64,000 nucleotides of DNA from positions 1,426,001 through 1,490,000 of the forward strand of contig CP121691.1 in the NCBI GenBank assembly GCA_038396585.1, read 5' to 3'. Every line of letters starts with the position of its first letter. Position 1 is the first letter of the stretch. Origin of the DNA: Vallitaleaceae bacterium 9-2. GTDB taxonomy: Bacteria; Bacillota; Clostridia; Lachnospirales; Vallitaleaceae. The translations under genes and the position numbers were made by a program. Shown here piece after piece: positions 9,878-17,738 of the stretch. A model generated the notes under the pieces. It did not search any database. It was given only the letters and a program-made list of their open reading frames with translations, and was not told where the DNA came from.

Positions 9878-10966
9878 ATGAAAGTAATAATCGCAAGTGC
9901 ACTTGCCATAATGATGATGTTTAATTTTAATATATCAAAGAGAATTGATCAATGGAGAAACATATTTGAAGAGGCAATATCTTTAGCTAATTCGGATAAT
10001 CCAAGCGAAACATATATACAAGGGAAAACGCAAGAACAGATATGTACGTTGGCGGATAATATTATGTCCTGGCAGCTTGAAAATGGAGGATGGTCTAAAG
10101 ACATGCCGCAAATTTTTGAACGTCAATGGAATAAAAAGGAAAATAAGTCCAAGTATTATCAAATGGATGGAAAAACACCGTTAGGAACCATTGATAATGA
10201 CGCCACCGTTAAGCAACTATATATTTTGGCGGAGTGTTATCAAGTAACAAAAGATGATGACGTTAAGCAAGCCATCAATAAAGGCCTTAATTTTTTAGTC
10301 GAGATGCAATATGATTTAGGCGGGTTTCCACAAGTTTACCCTGTTCAAGATTCAACTCATTCATTATATGAGAACATGGCCACCTTTAATGATGATGCTA
10401 CGATTCGAGTACTGACGCTTTTTCAAAACATTTCCTATCATTTGGCTCCATTTGATGATGATGTTATCGATCAAGATCTTAGGCATCAAGTCTATAATGC
10501 CTATGCTAAAGGTATCCAGTTTATCTTGAAGTCTCAAATTCGTGTTGACGGAAAATTGACGGGATGGTGTGCTCAACATGATCCCTACACATACGCTCCG
10601 GTGGCGGGGCGCCCATTTGAACCCAAGTCAATCTCTGGGCAAGAATCGGTGACGATTGCTAAGTTCTTACAAACGGTATGGCCGCGAACAGCAGAAGTTC
10701 AGATGGCTATTGATGGATTTGTCGAATGGCTTGAAACGGTTGCAGTGGAAGATGTGAAGTATTATCGTTATCCTGTGGATGGAAGCCATTTTGTTGAAAC
10801 ACCAGGCAAGTTGATGTGGTATAGATTTTATGAAATAGGAACGAATAAAGCTTTATTTGGAGATTCAGATGGAAGTATTTATTATACAATTGAAAAAATT
10901 AGCTTAGAACGCCGTAAAAATTATGGTTATGCAGGTGATTGGGGAAAAACTTTAGTCAGTAGGTGA
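9878..10966 (+). CDS. PL10-type pectate lyase paralogue 1
   Basis: 362-aa protein of the PelA/Pel-15E pectate lyase family (CAZy PL10), which cleaves polygalacturonate by beta-elimination with Ca2+. Family blocks in order are WQLENGGWSKD, GTIDNDAT, GGFPQVYP, TFNDDATIR, QHDPYTYA, RPFEPKSISGQES, WYRFYEIGTNKALFGD and YGYAGDWGK. A weak hydrophobic N-terminus (residues 1-17) may act as a signal sequence or anchor. The gene follows the last glycosyltransferase by 31 nt and its stop overlaps the region of the next lyase start, so the three lyases form a tandem paralogue set. Its context in an EPS locus points to remodelling of self-made polymer rather than plant pectin use, which is inference. Confidence 0.85.
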   Translation: MKVIIASALAIMMMFNFNISKRIDQWRNIFEEAISLANSDNPSETYIQGKTQEQICTLADNIMSWQLENGGWSKDMPQIFERQWNKKENKSKYYQMDGKTPLGTIDNDATVKQLYILAECYQVTKDDDVKQAINKGLNFLVEMQYDLGGFPQVYPVQDSTHSLYENMATFNDDATIRVLTLFQNISYHLAPFDDDVIDQDLRHQVYNAYAKGIQFILKSQIRVDGKLTGWCAQHDPYTYAPVAGRPFEPKSISGQESVTIAKFLQTVWPRTAEVQMAIDGFVEWLETVAVEDVKYYRYPVDGSHFVETPGKLMWYRFYEIGTNKALFGDSDGSIYYTIEKISLERRKNYGYAGDWGKTLVSR

Positions 10967-10971
10967 TGGCG

Positions 10972-12132
10972 ATGAAGCGTTATAAGATAAAGAACATGAC
11001 TTACATAGGTTGCATAATTTTGATTATTCTATTGATGTTAACGGTTAATAATATCAATGGGTCTCAACAAATGCGCCAAACAGCAGAGAATATTATGTCT
11101 TGGCAACTTGAAAATGGAGGCTGGACAAAAGATAATCCGGATATTTTTACGCGAACTTGGGATGGAAAAGAAAAAAAAGCCAAGTACTATCAGCAGGATG
11201 GAATTACGCCACTTGGGACAATTGATAATGGTGCGACAGTAACGGAACTAGATGCGTTGGCAAAAGCCTATCACCAATTAAAAGATCCAATGATTCAAGA
11301 AAGTTTTCGACGAGGGATAGAGTTTCTTCTATTGATGCAGTATGCATCTGGGGGTTTTCCACAAGTTTACCCAAAGCAAGATGCAAAAGTATCCCTATAT
11401 GAGAACATGGTGACGTATAATGATGATGCAATGATTAATGTGATGTATCTATTTCAAGAGATTATCTATGAAAAAAACTATTATGGTAATGGATTAGTGG
11501 AGGATACATTACGCCAAGAAGTGGAAAAAGCTTATAATAAAGGCGTTGAATATATGGTGGCTTCTCAAGTTCATGTTAATGATCAGTTAACAGCATGGGG
11601 AGGGCAACATGATCCAAATACCTACGAAACGGTACAAGGAAGAATTTTTGAGCCTAAATCTTTGATGAGTAAGGAATCTATTGATATTATATATTTTTTG
11701 GAAACGGTTCGACCTCAGACAGCCGCAATACGACAAAGTGTATTTTATGCTAAAAGCTGGGTTAAGGCAACTGCACTTGAGAATGTTCGCTATGAGCGAT
11801 ATGGGATAGATGGTGAGTACTTTATCGATAACCCGGGACATTTGACATGGTATAGATTCTATGAAATAGGAACAAATGAACCACTTTTTGCCGATTTTGA
11901 TGGGACGGTGTCTCATAGTATTTTGGATATTAGCATAGAGAGAAGACATGGTTATGGTTGGGCTGGTTCATGGGGAAAAGAAATCTATAATGAGCAGCAG
12001 GAAGCTTTATTGGAGACAACAGAAGATGAACGACACATATTATTCATAAATACATTGATTGGACTTATAAGTATACTTCTTATTTTGTTAATCATTAGGA
12101 CTAAGGTCCTAATAAAAAAGAAAAGAAAATAG
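10972..12132 (+). CDS. PL10-type pectate lyase paralogue 2, membrane-anchored at both ends
   Basis: About 386 aa. An N-terminal membrane segment (IGCIILIILLMLTV) precedes a PL10 domain with WQLENGGWTKD, GTIDNGAT, GGFPQVYP, TYNDDAM, QHDPNTYE, RIFEPKSLMSKES, WYRFYEIGTNE and YGWAGSWGK. A second hydrophobic helix (LIGLISILLILLII) and a KKKRK tail close the C-terminus, so the domain should sit outside the cell, tethered at both ends. The usual GTIDNDAT is GTIDNGAT, losing one acidic residue of a conserved block. GTG 10963 and ATG 10966 are possible starts. ATG 10972 is preferred because AGGTGA lies at the right distance. Catalytic competence is uncertain. Confidence 0.83.
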   Translation: MKRYKIKNMTYIGCIILIILLMLTVNNINGSQQMRQTAENIMSWQLENGGWTKDNPDIFTRTWDGKEKKAKYYQQDGITPLGTIDNGATVTELDALAKAYHQLKDPMIQESFRRGIEFLLLMQYASGGFPQVYPKQDAKVSLYENMVTYNDDAMINVMYLFQEIIYEKNYYGNGLVEDTLRQEVEKAYNKGVEYMVASQVHVNDQLTAWGGQHDPNTYETVQGRIFEPKSLMSKESIDIIYFLETVRPQTAAIRQSVFYAKSWVKATALENVRYERYGIDGEYFIDNPGHLTWYRFYEIGTNEPLFADFDGTVSHSILDISIERRHGYGWAGSWGKEIYNEQQEALLETTEDERHILFINTLIGLISILLILLIIRTKVLIKKKRK

Positions 12133-12211
12133 GACTTGAGGGTAAAAAAATATTGACCAATAAAGCCTTTGAACAAAGCGTGAACAAAGGGTTAAAAGAA
12201 TAGCTGACCTA

Positions 12212-12240
12212 TTTACGCATAGGTATCGGCGTGGTATAAT
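12212..12240 (+). promoter_or_regulatory. Sigma-A promoter with extended -10 before the tandem riboswitches
   Basis: TTTACG (12212-12217), a 17-nt spacer and TATAAT (12235-12240). The bases TGG just before the -10 give an extended TGnTATAAT element. It lies about 37 nt upstream of the first c-di-GMP aptamer, so transcripts from here carry both aptamers in the leader of the third lyase gene. Confidence 0.7.
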
Positions 12241-12276
12241 ATATTTGTAGTCAAGTACTTCGTATTTTACAACTTC

Positions 12277-12350
12277 AACTGATAAAGGCAAACTTACTGA
12301 AAAGTAAGGACGCAAAACTATAGGGCCTTCCAATAGGATGGTAGCCAGTC
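12277..12350 (+). ncRNA. Cyclic-di-GMP-I (GEMM-I) riboswitch, first of tandem pair
   Basis: The sequence has the GEMM-I landmarks: GATAAAGGCAAAC, a CTTACT/AGTAAG stem capped by a GAAA tetraloop, GACGCAAA, a P3-like CCTTCC/GGATGG hairpin with AATA loop, and GGTAGCC. The outer stem ACTG/CAGT (12278-12281 with 12346-12349) closes the aptamer. A run of seven T at 12362-12368 follows, with a short possible pairing TTCCA (12328-12332) with TGGAG (12357-12361). This may be a terminator-type expression platform, but the stem is weak and I cannot fix the switching mechanism by eye. Confidence 0.9.
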
Positions 12351-12446
12351 GCCAAATGGAGTTTTTTTGTTGTCAAATACACGTATTAATTTTTATAAAC
12401 AAAACAACACTCTTTCATAAAGGATCAAGAGAGTTCGACGAACTTC

Positions 12447-12520
12447 AACTGATAAAGGCAAACTTACTGAAAAGTAAGGACGCAAAACTATAGGGCCTTC
12501 CAATAGGATGGCAGCCAGTT
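12447..12520 (+). ncRNA. Cyclic-di-GMP-I (GEMM-I) riboswitch, second of tandem pair
   Basis: Second aptamer, identical to the first over 70 nt (12271-12340 against 12441-12510) and differing at two bases in the closing region (GCAGCCAGTT instead of GTAGCCAGTC). The closing stem is AACTG/CAGTT. It lies 54 nt upstream of the lyase start codon. TCCAAT in the P3 strand (12499-12504) can pair perfectly with ATTGGA (12553-12558) just before the AGGAGG site. An alternative fold affecting ribosome access is therefore possible; this is a by-eye inference. Confidence 0.9.
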
Positions 12521-12573
12521 TCCAAAGAGAATGTTTTGTTTTCGATTATTCGATTGGACTTAGGAGGTCTTTT

Positions 12574-15426
12574 ATGAAGCGGTTTTTAGTAGCGATTTTA
12601 GTTTTATTTATGTCAATGAATATTGTGAGCTTACCAGTAGAAGCAGGCACCGACGTGAACTTACAAGTTGCAGAATATATTATGTCCTGGCAGTTAGATA
12701 ATGGTGGTTGGTCAAAAGATAATCCAGATATGTTTACTCGATACTGGGATGGAACAGAAAAAAAAGCAAAATACTATCAACGTGATGGAGTTACTCCACT
12801 TGGAACGATTGATAATGATGCAACAGTTACACAAATCGAATATTTAGCAGCAGTATACAATACAACACGTAATGAAAAAGTGAAGGCATCAATCCTTAAA
12901 GGATTTGACTTTTTACTAAAAATGCAATACCCAACAGGTGGTTTTCCACAAGTTTATCCAGAACAACAAGCTTCTGTATCCTTATATGAAAATGATGCAA
13001 CATTCAATGATGATGCAACAGTAAATGTTCTTAATTTATATAAAAAGGTTTTAGATAAAAATAGTGAGTACAACAACGGATTGATCAGCACGACATTGTA
13101 TAATCAAATTAAGAATTCTTTTGATCGTGGTGTTGACTTTATATTAAAAGCGCAAGTTGAAGTCAATGGAGTTAAAACTGTATGGGGTGGACAACATGAT
13201 CCTTATACATACAAAACAACTCAAGGTCGTTCGTTTGAACCATTGTCTTTGATTAGTCAAGAATCTGCAAAAATCGTAGAATTTTTAGAATCACTAAACA
13301 GTTCAGACCCTGAAATCAAACGAAGTATTTTATCAGCAAAGATTTGGTTCCATGAAACTGTTTTAGAAGATGTAAAATATGTACGTGATGGTGTTAATGG
13401 AGAGTATTTCATTGATTCTCCGGGAACAAGAACATGGTATCGTTTTTATGAAATAGGAACAAATAAAGGATTATTTGGTGATAGAGACGGCTCAGTAGCA
13501 TACAGTATTTATGATATTAGTACTGAAAGAGCACTCGGCTATGGATGGGCAGGAACTTGGGGCAAAACAATCTACTATGCGGCATCAGCTGACGATTATA
13601 TGAGAGAGTTAGTTGCATTAAGCCCAGGTGTTGAAGAACCGAAAGAAGAGGTTAATGACGATCGTTTTTTTAGCCAAGGTGAGTGGATAGCAAGAGGTAA
13701 CAGTTATATTGATGAAAATGGTTTTCACTTTATAGAGAGTGGTGAAGACACTATTCAGTCACCAGTACTTACATCAGTTAACCAAGGTGATAAAATCACC
13801 ATAGAGATGGAAATAACACAAACAAATAGAGAATCTAGTATTTTAGTTATGAACAATGAAGGATTACGTTCTCAAAATTCAGAATGGCAAATTGGTTATG
13901 CAACGAAAACACGTATAATGAATTTTGATGTAAACGCAGATTTTGCCGAGGCGGATAAATTTGTAGCATTTAAAATTGACGGTGGAGTGAATGGAGAATC
14001 GATTGATGTTGGACATATTGATATCTATGTCAATGGTGAAAAACAACTTTTTACTACTGAAGAACCAGTCATCGAAGAACCAGTAGTTGAAGAACCGGTA
14101 ATTGAAGAACCGGTAATTGAAGAACCAGTCATCGAAGAACCAGTCATCGAAGAACCAGTGATTGAAGAACCGATCATCGAACAACCTTCATATCCGGTAA
14201 GTGCCATTGTATTTACACAAGGCACGAATAATACATATGTTTATGATAACTTTGATGCAGTGAATATTGGCGATACAGTTATTATTGATTTGGATATTAT
14301 TGAAGCAAATACTGCCGATGGAAAGCTTGTATTAAATAATAAAGGTTTACGAAGTGATAAATCAGAATGGGTCATTGGAAATGGAGTAAAATCACGACAT
14401 ATTGAATTTACAGTAACAAAAGAATTTAATAGTAGTGAACAATTTTTGGAGCTAGCTTTTATTGGTGGACAAACAGAGGACACACTTGTTATTGATAATC
14501 TTAACGTGACTTTTGATCGAGTGGTGGTTGAAGAGCCAGTAGTCGAAGAGCCAGTGATTGAAGAACCAGTGATTGAAGAGCCAGTGGTCGAAGAGCCAGT
14601 GATTGAAGAACCAGTGGTCGAAGAGCCAGTGATTGAAGAACCAGTGATTGAAGAGCCAGTGATTGAAGAACCAGTCATCGAAGAACCTTCATATCCATCA
14701 AGTGCTATTGTGTTTACAGATGGAAGTGACGATACATATATCTATGATGCATTTGATACGGTGAATGTAGGCGATACAGTCATTATTGACCTAGATATTA
14801 TTGCAGCAGACACAGTTGATGGAAAGCTTGTCTTAGATAATAAAGGTTTACGAAGTGATAAGTCAGAATGGGTTATTGGAAATGGAATAAAATCACGACA
14901 TGTTGAGTTTACAGTGACAGAAGAGTTTAACAGTAGTGACCAATACTTAGCATTAATCTTTGTTGGTGGACAAACGGAAGATACCTTGGTCATTGACAAC
15001 TTTGAGGTGACTTTTGATCGAGTAGTGATTGAAGAACCAGTGATTGAAGAACCAGTCATAGAAGAGCCGGAAGAAGATCCAGGTGTTAGTAGTTTCTCCG
15101 CTCGAAATATTGAATTTATTCAAGGGTCAGATGAAACCTTTGAAACAATTGATTTAACAGCAGCGCAACCAGGTGATACGGTTGTTGTAAAAATTACAAT
15201 TGGAAGTACTGAGCGTGAGTTAAGTGAATTGTACCTAAACAACACAGGTCTAAGAGAAGGAACAGACTTATGGAAAATTGGCCATGGTGTAAAAACAAAA
15301 ACATTTGATTTTGTAATAAATGTTGATGATTTAAGAGATTCTGATAAATTTTTGGAATTTATTATTGCCGATGGACAAGCTGGTGAAAGTATTTTTGTAG
15401 AAAGAATTGAAGTAACAATTAACTAA
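12574..15426 (+). CDS. Secreted modular PL10 pectate lyase with four beta-sandwich-like repeats
   Basis: 950-aa secreted protein. A signal peptide (residues 1 to about 25, ending VEA-G) is followed by a PL10 domain (about 28-360) with WQLDNGGWSKD, GTIDNDAT, TFNDDATVN, QHDPYTYK, SFEPLSLISQES, WYRFYEIGTNKGLFGD and YGWAGTWGK. Then come four related modules of roughly 110-125 residues (about 366-491, 540-651, 705-818, 838-950), each with an N-x-G-L-R ... W-x-I-G-x-G-x-K core. They are joined by EEPVI/EEPVV pentapeptide linkers. The modules look like carbohydrate-binding beta-sandwiches, but the family is not recognised. No LPXTG signal is seen. An in-frame ATG at 12508 lies inside the riboswitch and is rejected; ATG 12574 follows TAGGAGGT. 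Expression is probably c-di-GMP controlled through the two upstream aptamers. Confidence 0.88.
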   Translation: MKRFLVAILVLFMSMNIVSLPVEAGTDVNLQVAEYIMSWQLDNGGWSKDNPDMFTRYWDGTEKKAKYYQRDGVTPLGTIDNDATVTQIEYLAAVYNTTRNEKVKASILKGFDFLLKMQYPTGGFPQVYPEQQASVSLYENDATFNDDATVNVLNLYKKVLDKNSEYNNGLISTTLYNQIKNSFDRGVDFILKAQVEVNGVKTVWGGQHDPYTYKTTQGRSFEPLSLISQESAKIVEFLESLNSSDPEIKRSILSAKIWFHETVLEDVKYVRDGVNGEYFIDSPGTRTWYRFYEIGTNKGLFGDRDGSVAYSIYDISTERALGYGWAGTWGKTIYYAASADDYMRELVALSPGVEEPKEEVNDDRFFSQGEWIARGNSYIDENGFHFIESGEDTIQSPVLTSVNQGDKITIEMEITQTNRESSILVMNNEGLRSQNSEWQIGYATKTRIMNFDVNADFAEADKFVAFKIDGGVNGESIDVGHIDIYVNGEKQLFTTEEPVIEEPVVEEPVIEEPVIEEPVIEEPVIEEPVIEEPIIEQPSYPVSAIVFTQGTNNTYVYDNFDAVNIGDTVIIDLDIIEANTADGKLVLNNKGLRSDKSEWVIGNGVKSRHIEFTVTKEFNSSEQFLELAFIGGQTEDTLVIDNLNVTFDRVVVEEPVVEEPVIEEPVIEEPVVEEPVIEEPVVEEPVIEEPVIEEPVIEEPVIEEPSYPSSAIVFTDGSDDTYIYDAFDTVNVGDTVIIDLDIIAADTVDGKLVLDNKGLRSDKSEWVIGNGIKSRHVEFTVTEEFNSSDQYLALIFVGGQTEDTLVIDNFEVTFDRVVIEEPVIEEPVIEEPEEDPGVSSFSARNIEFIQGSDETFETIDLTAAQPGDTVVVKITIGSTERELSELYLNNTGLREGTDLWKIGHGVKTKTFDFVINVDDLRDSDKFLEFIIADGQAGESIFVERIEVTIN
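14059..14187 (+). repeat. 15-bp tandem coding repeat, EEPVI linker 1
   Basis: About eight units encoding E-E-P-V-I or E-E-P-V-V, built from a GAAGAACCAGTNNTN-like 15-nt unit. It links the first and second C-terminal modules of the modular lyase. Identical 15-mers recur within it, so the copy number may vary by slippage or recombination. Confidence 0.85.
14527..14685 (+). repeat. 15-bp tandem coding repeat, EEPVI linker 2
   Basis: About ten units of the same E-E-P-V-(I/V) linker between the second and third modules, with alternating GAAGAG and GAAGAA codons. A shorter three-unit version follows at about 15028-15069 before the last module. These repeats also create long open frames on the opposite strand, which are artefacts. 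Confidence 0.85.
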
Positions 15427-15440
15427 ATAACAATCGTCAA

Positions 15441-15469
15441 AAGCCTACCAATTCATTGGTAGGCTTTTT
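15441..15469 (+). terminator. Intrinsic terminator after the modular lyase
   Basis: Perfect hairpin AAGCCTACCAAT / ATTGGTAGGCTT with a two-base loop, followed by a T run. It ends the riboswitch-controlled lyase transcript. Confidence 0.92.
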
Positions 15470-15536
15470 CTTTACTTATAGAAATGAATGTGCTAATCTT
15501 AAATTATAAACCGATGGGTAGAAATGAGGGATATTT

Positions 15537-16544
15537 ATGAATAAACGCAAAACAATATTGACGATAGTCTTTAGTTTTATCGGAGCGCTTCTTCTTATTA
15601 TTATATTAACTTTTATATTTTCAAATACAAATAATATAGAAGGATCGGACAATAAAAAAAGTGAAAACCTTAATGAAGAAAAGATAGTTAGTGACTATCA
15701 AGATACTATAGCAGACAATGGGCTAACTTTGGATGTGGAAGTTCCTGTAGACAATACAATATCGCCAAGTGAAAAGCCTGAAAAAGTTGAAGAAGATATA
15801 AGAATGTTTTTGTTCTTGGGTATTGACCGTACAGAAGAAAGAGATTCACAATATAGTATTTATCGTGCAGATAGTATTTCAGTTTTGCGAGTGGATGTGG
15901 CTAATGCATGGGCAAAAGTCTTGTCTATACCTAGGGACACATATACCTATTTACCGATTAGGGAAAAAAATGATAAAATTAATCATGCGTACGCATTTGG
16001 GACATTAAAAGGGCGAGCAGAAGTGAGTATGGTAGAAGCGGTTAATTTGTTACTAGAAGAAGAAGAAATGCGTAAATATTTTACCCTTGAGATGGAACCG
16101 ATTGCAACAATTGTAGATCAAATTGGGGGCGTATGGATTGATGTTGAAGTAGATATGCATTCACATGGAGCAGATTTGTCAAAGGGATATCAAAAACTTG
16201 ATGGAGAAGAAGCCTTTGATTATGTACACTGGCGATATTCAGGTGATGGTGATATCGGGCGTATACGACGACAACAACAATTTGCAGTAGCACTCCTTAA
16301 AAAACTATCAGAAGAGTATAGTGATACAGATCTTACAAAATTCTTTATAAACAACAGTGAATATACAAATACGAACATACATGTTAACGAATTAGCTGAA
16401 GTGACGCTTGCTTTATCCAAAATTGAAGATATAGAATTTAAAACTTTGCAAGGAAGCTCTATAAAAATAGATGGAATATATTATTGGAAATTAGATGAGG
16501 ACGAACTAGAAGAAGCACTGACATGGTTTTATGACAATAAATAA
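15537..16544 (+). CDS. LytR-CpsA-Psr (LCP) family cell-wall polymer ligase
   Basis: 335-aa membrane-anchored protein with an N-terminal transmembrane helix (TIVFSFIGALLLIIILTFIF), an acidic linker and an LCP domain. The domain shows FLFLGIDRTE, YRADSISVLRVD, VLSIPRDTYTYL, KINHAYAFG, the DGEEAFDYVHWRYS block and GDIGRIRRQQQF, with the Arg residues that bind the polyprenyl pyrophosphate. LCP enzymes transfer lipid-linked glycopolymers to peptidoglycan outside the cell. Lying next to the UDP-GlcA epimerase gene (23 nt apart), it probably attaches the EPS or a related polymer to the wall. ATG 15537 follows GAGGG. Confidence 0.9.
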   Translation: MNKRKTILTIVFSFIGALLLIIILTFIFSNTNNIEGSDNKKSENLNEEKIVSDYQDTIADNGLTLDVEVPVDNTISPSEKPEKVEEDIRMFLFLGIDRTEERDSQYSIYRADSISVLRVDVANAWAKVLSIPRDTYTYLPIREKNDKINHAYAFGTLKGRAEVSMVEAVNLLLEEEEMRKYFTLEMEPIATIVDQIGGVWIDVEVDMHSHGADLSKGYQKLDGEEAFDYVHWRYSGDGDIGRIRRQQQFAVALLKKLSEEYSDTDLTKFFINNSEYTNTNIHVNELAEVTLALSKIEDIEFKTLQGSSIKIDGIYYWKLDEDELEEALTWFYDNK

Positions 16545-16567
16545 ATATAGGGAGAGAGGATAAAGAA

Positions 16568-17581
16568 ATGCAGAAAATTTTAGTAACAGGTGCGGTAGGC
16601 TTTATTGGGTTTCACTTATCGAAGCTTTTATGTAAGCAAGGATTTGAAGTTGTAGGTATTGATAATATCAATGACTACTATGATACGGCACTAAAGCAAG
16701 GGCGACTGGATATATTACTAGAAATTGAACAGTTTAGATTTGTAAAGATGGATGTAACAGATGATGTGGCTATTAATACACTTTTTATGGAGGAAGGATT
16801 TGATTATGTCGTTCATTTGGCAGCTCAAGCTGGCGTCCGATATAGTATTGAAAATCCAAAAGCGTATATTGATTCGAATATTGTTGGATTTATCAACGTG
16901 CTAGAAGCGTGCCGACATTATCCGGTTAAACATCTTTTATATGCATCATCAAGCTCTGTATATGGTGGAAATCAAAAAACACCTTTTTCAACTGAAGATA
17001 GCGTAGATCATCCAGTAAGTTTATACGCTGCTACGAAAAAATCTAATGAGCTGATGGCACATACATATAGCCACTTGTATAACATTCCAACAACAGGATT
17101 ACGTTTTTTTACTGTCTATGGGCCATGGGGAAGACCTGATATGGCTTATTTTTTGTTTGCAAAAGCGATAGTTAATGGCGAGGCAATAAAAGTTTTTAAT
17201 CAAGGAAAAATGGAAAGAGATTTTACTTATGTGGATGATATTGTAGAAGGAATATCAAAGTTACTTGAACATCCACCACATAAAAACAAAAAATGGAGTG
17301 AGACGGATGGAAAAGTGAGTGAAAGTTTTGCTCCTTATAAAATATACAACATAGGTAATAATCAGCCAGTCAAGCTTGAGTATTTTATCAAAGTTATTGA
17401 AAATGCTCTTGGCACAAAGGCTGAAAAGGTTTATATGGACATGCAGCCAGGGGATGTATATAAAACATTTGCAGATGTTAGTGACTTATCGGAGACAATT
17501 GGCTTTAAACCTCAAACAACGATAGAAGAAGGCATTAATAACTTTGTTCAATGGTTTAAAGAATTTTATAAAATACAGTAA
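16568..17581 (+). CDS. UDP-glucuronate 4-epimerase (NAD-dependent epimerase, CapI/GAE type)
   Basis: 337-aa extended short-chain dehydrogenase/epimerase. It has an N-terminal NAD motif (TGAVGFIG, where Ala is commoner than Val), DNINDYYD, VVHLAAQAGVRYSIENP, the catalytic SLYAATKKSNE (YxxxK), and FFTVYGPWGRPDMA, all typical of UDP-glucuronate 4-epimerases that make UDP-galacturonate. Together with the UDP-glucose dehydrogenase gene at 26095 the cell can form UDP-GlcA and then UDP-GalA. This gives a chemical reason for polygalacturonate-type lyases in the same locus. It probably shares an operon with the LCP gene. GalA rather than another product is a family-based inference. Confidence 0.86.
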   Translation: MQKILVTGAVGFIGFHLSKLLCKQGFEVVGIDNINDYYDTALKQGRLDILLEIEQFRFVKMDVTDDVAINTLFMEEGFDYVVHLAAQAGVRYSIENPKAYIDSNIVGFINVLEACRHYPVKHLLYASSSSVYGGNQKTPFSTEDSVDHPVSLYAATKKSNELMAHTYSHLYNIPTTGLRFFTVYGPWGRPDMAYFLFAKAIVNGEAIKVFNQGKMERDFTYVDDIVEGISKLLEHPPHKNKKWSETDGKVSESFAPYKIYNIGNNQPVKLEYFIKVIENALGTKAEKVYMDMQPGDVYKTFADVSDLSETIGFKPQTTIEEGINNFVQWFKEFYKIQ

Positions 17582-17642
17582 AATATAGAAAATTAAAAGA
17601 TTGCACCAAAGATATCTGACAATTAAATAACGCAATAAGAAA

Positions 17643-17671
17643 TTGACAAATTCTTTGGATGGGGCTATGAT
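17643..17671 (+). promoter_or_regulatory. Sigma-A promoter for the initiating transferase gene
   Basis: TTGACA (17643-17648), 17-nt spacer, TATGAT (17666-17671). It lies 67 nt upstream of the start of the polyprenyl glycosylphosphotransferase gene, which may therefore be transcribed apart from the epimerase gene. The rest of the 157-nt gap shows nothing else I recognise. Confidence 0.75.
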
Positions 17672-17738
17672 AAGGTTATAGAGATAGAGAAGATTAGAGA
17701 GTAATTTAATGAGTACGTAAAGGTAGTGAGGTGGTAAG

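Noticed and set aside
12508-12573. Upstream ATG at 12508 as start of the modular lyase
   Set aside because: It lies within the second c-di-GMP aptamer and has no ribosome site; ATG 12574 follows TAGGAGGT and gives a clean signal peptide.
13879-15059. Long open frames on the minus strand opposite the EEPVI linkers
   Set aside because: They arise from the 15-bp coding repeats (low-complexity TGSSI or FFNYW products) and have no ribosome sites or homologous features.
14059-15069. Regular short repeats that might suggest a CRISPR array
   Set aside because: Repeats are contiguous 15-nt in-frame units with no spacers, inside a coding sequence.
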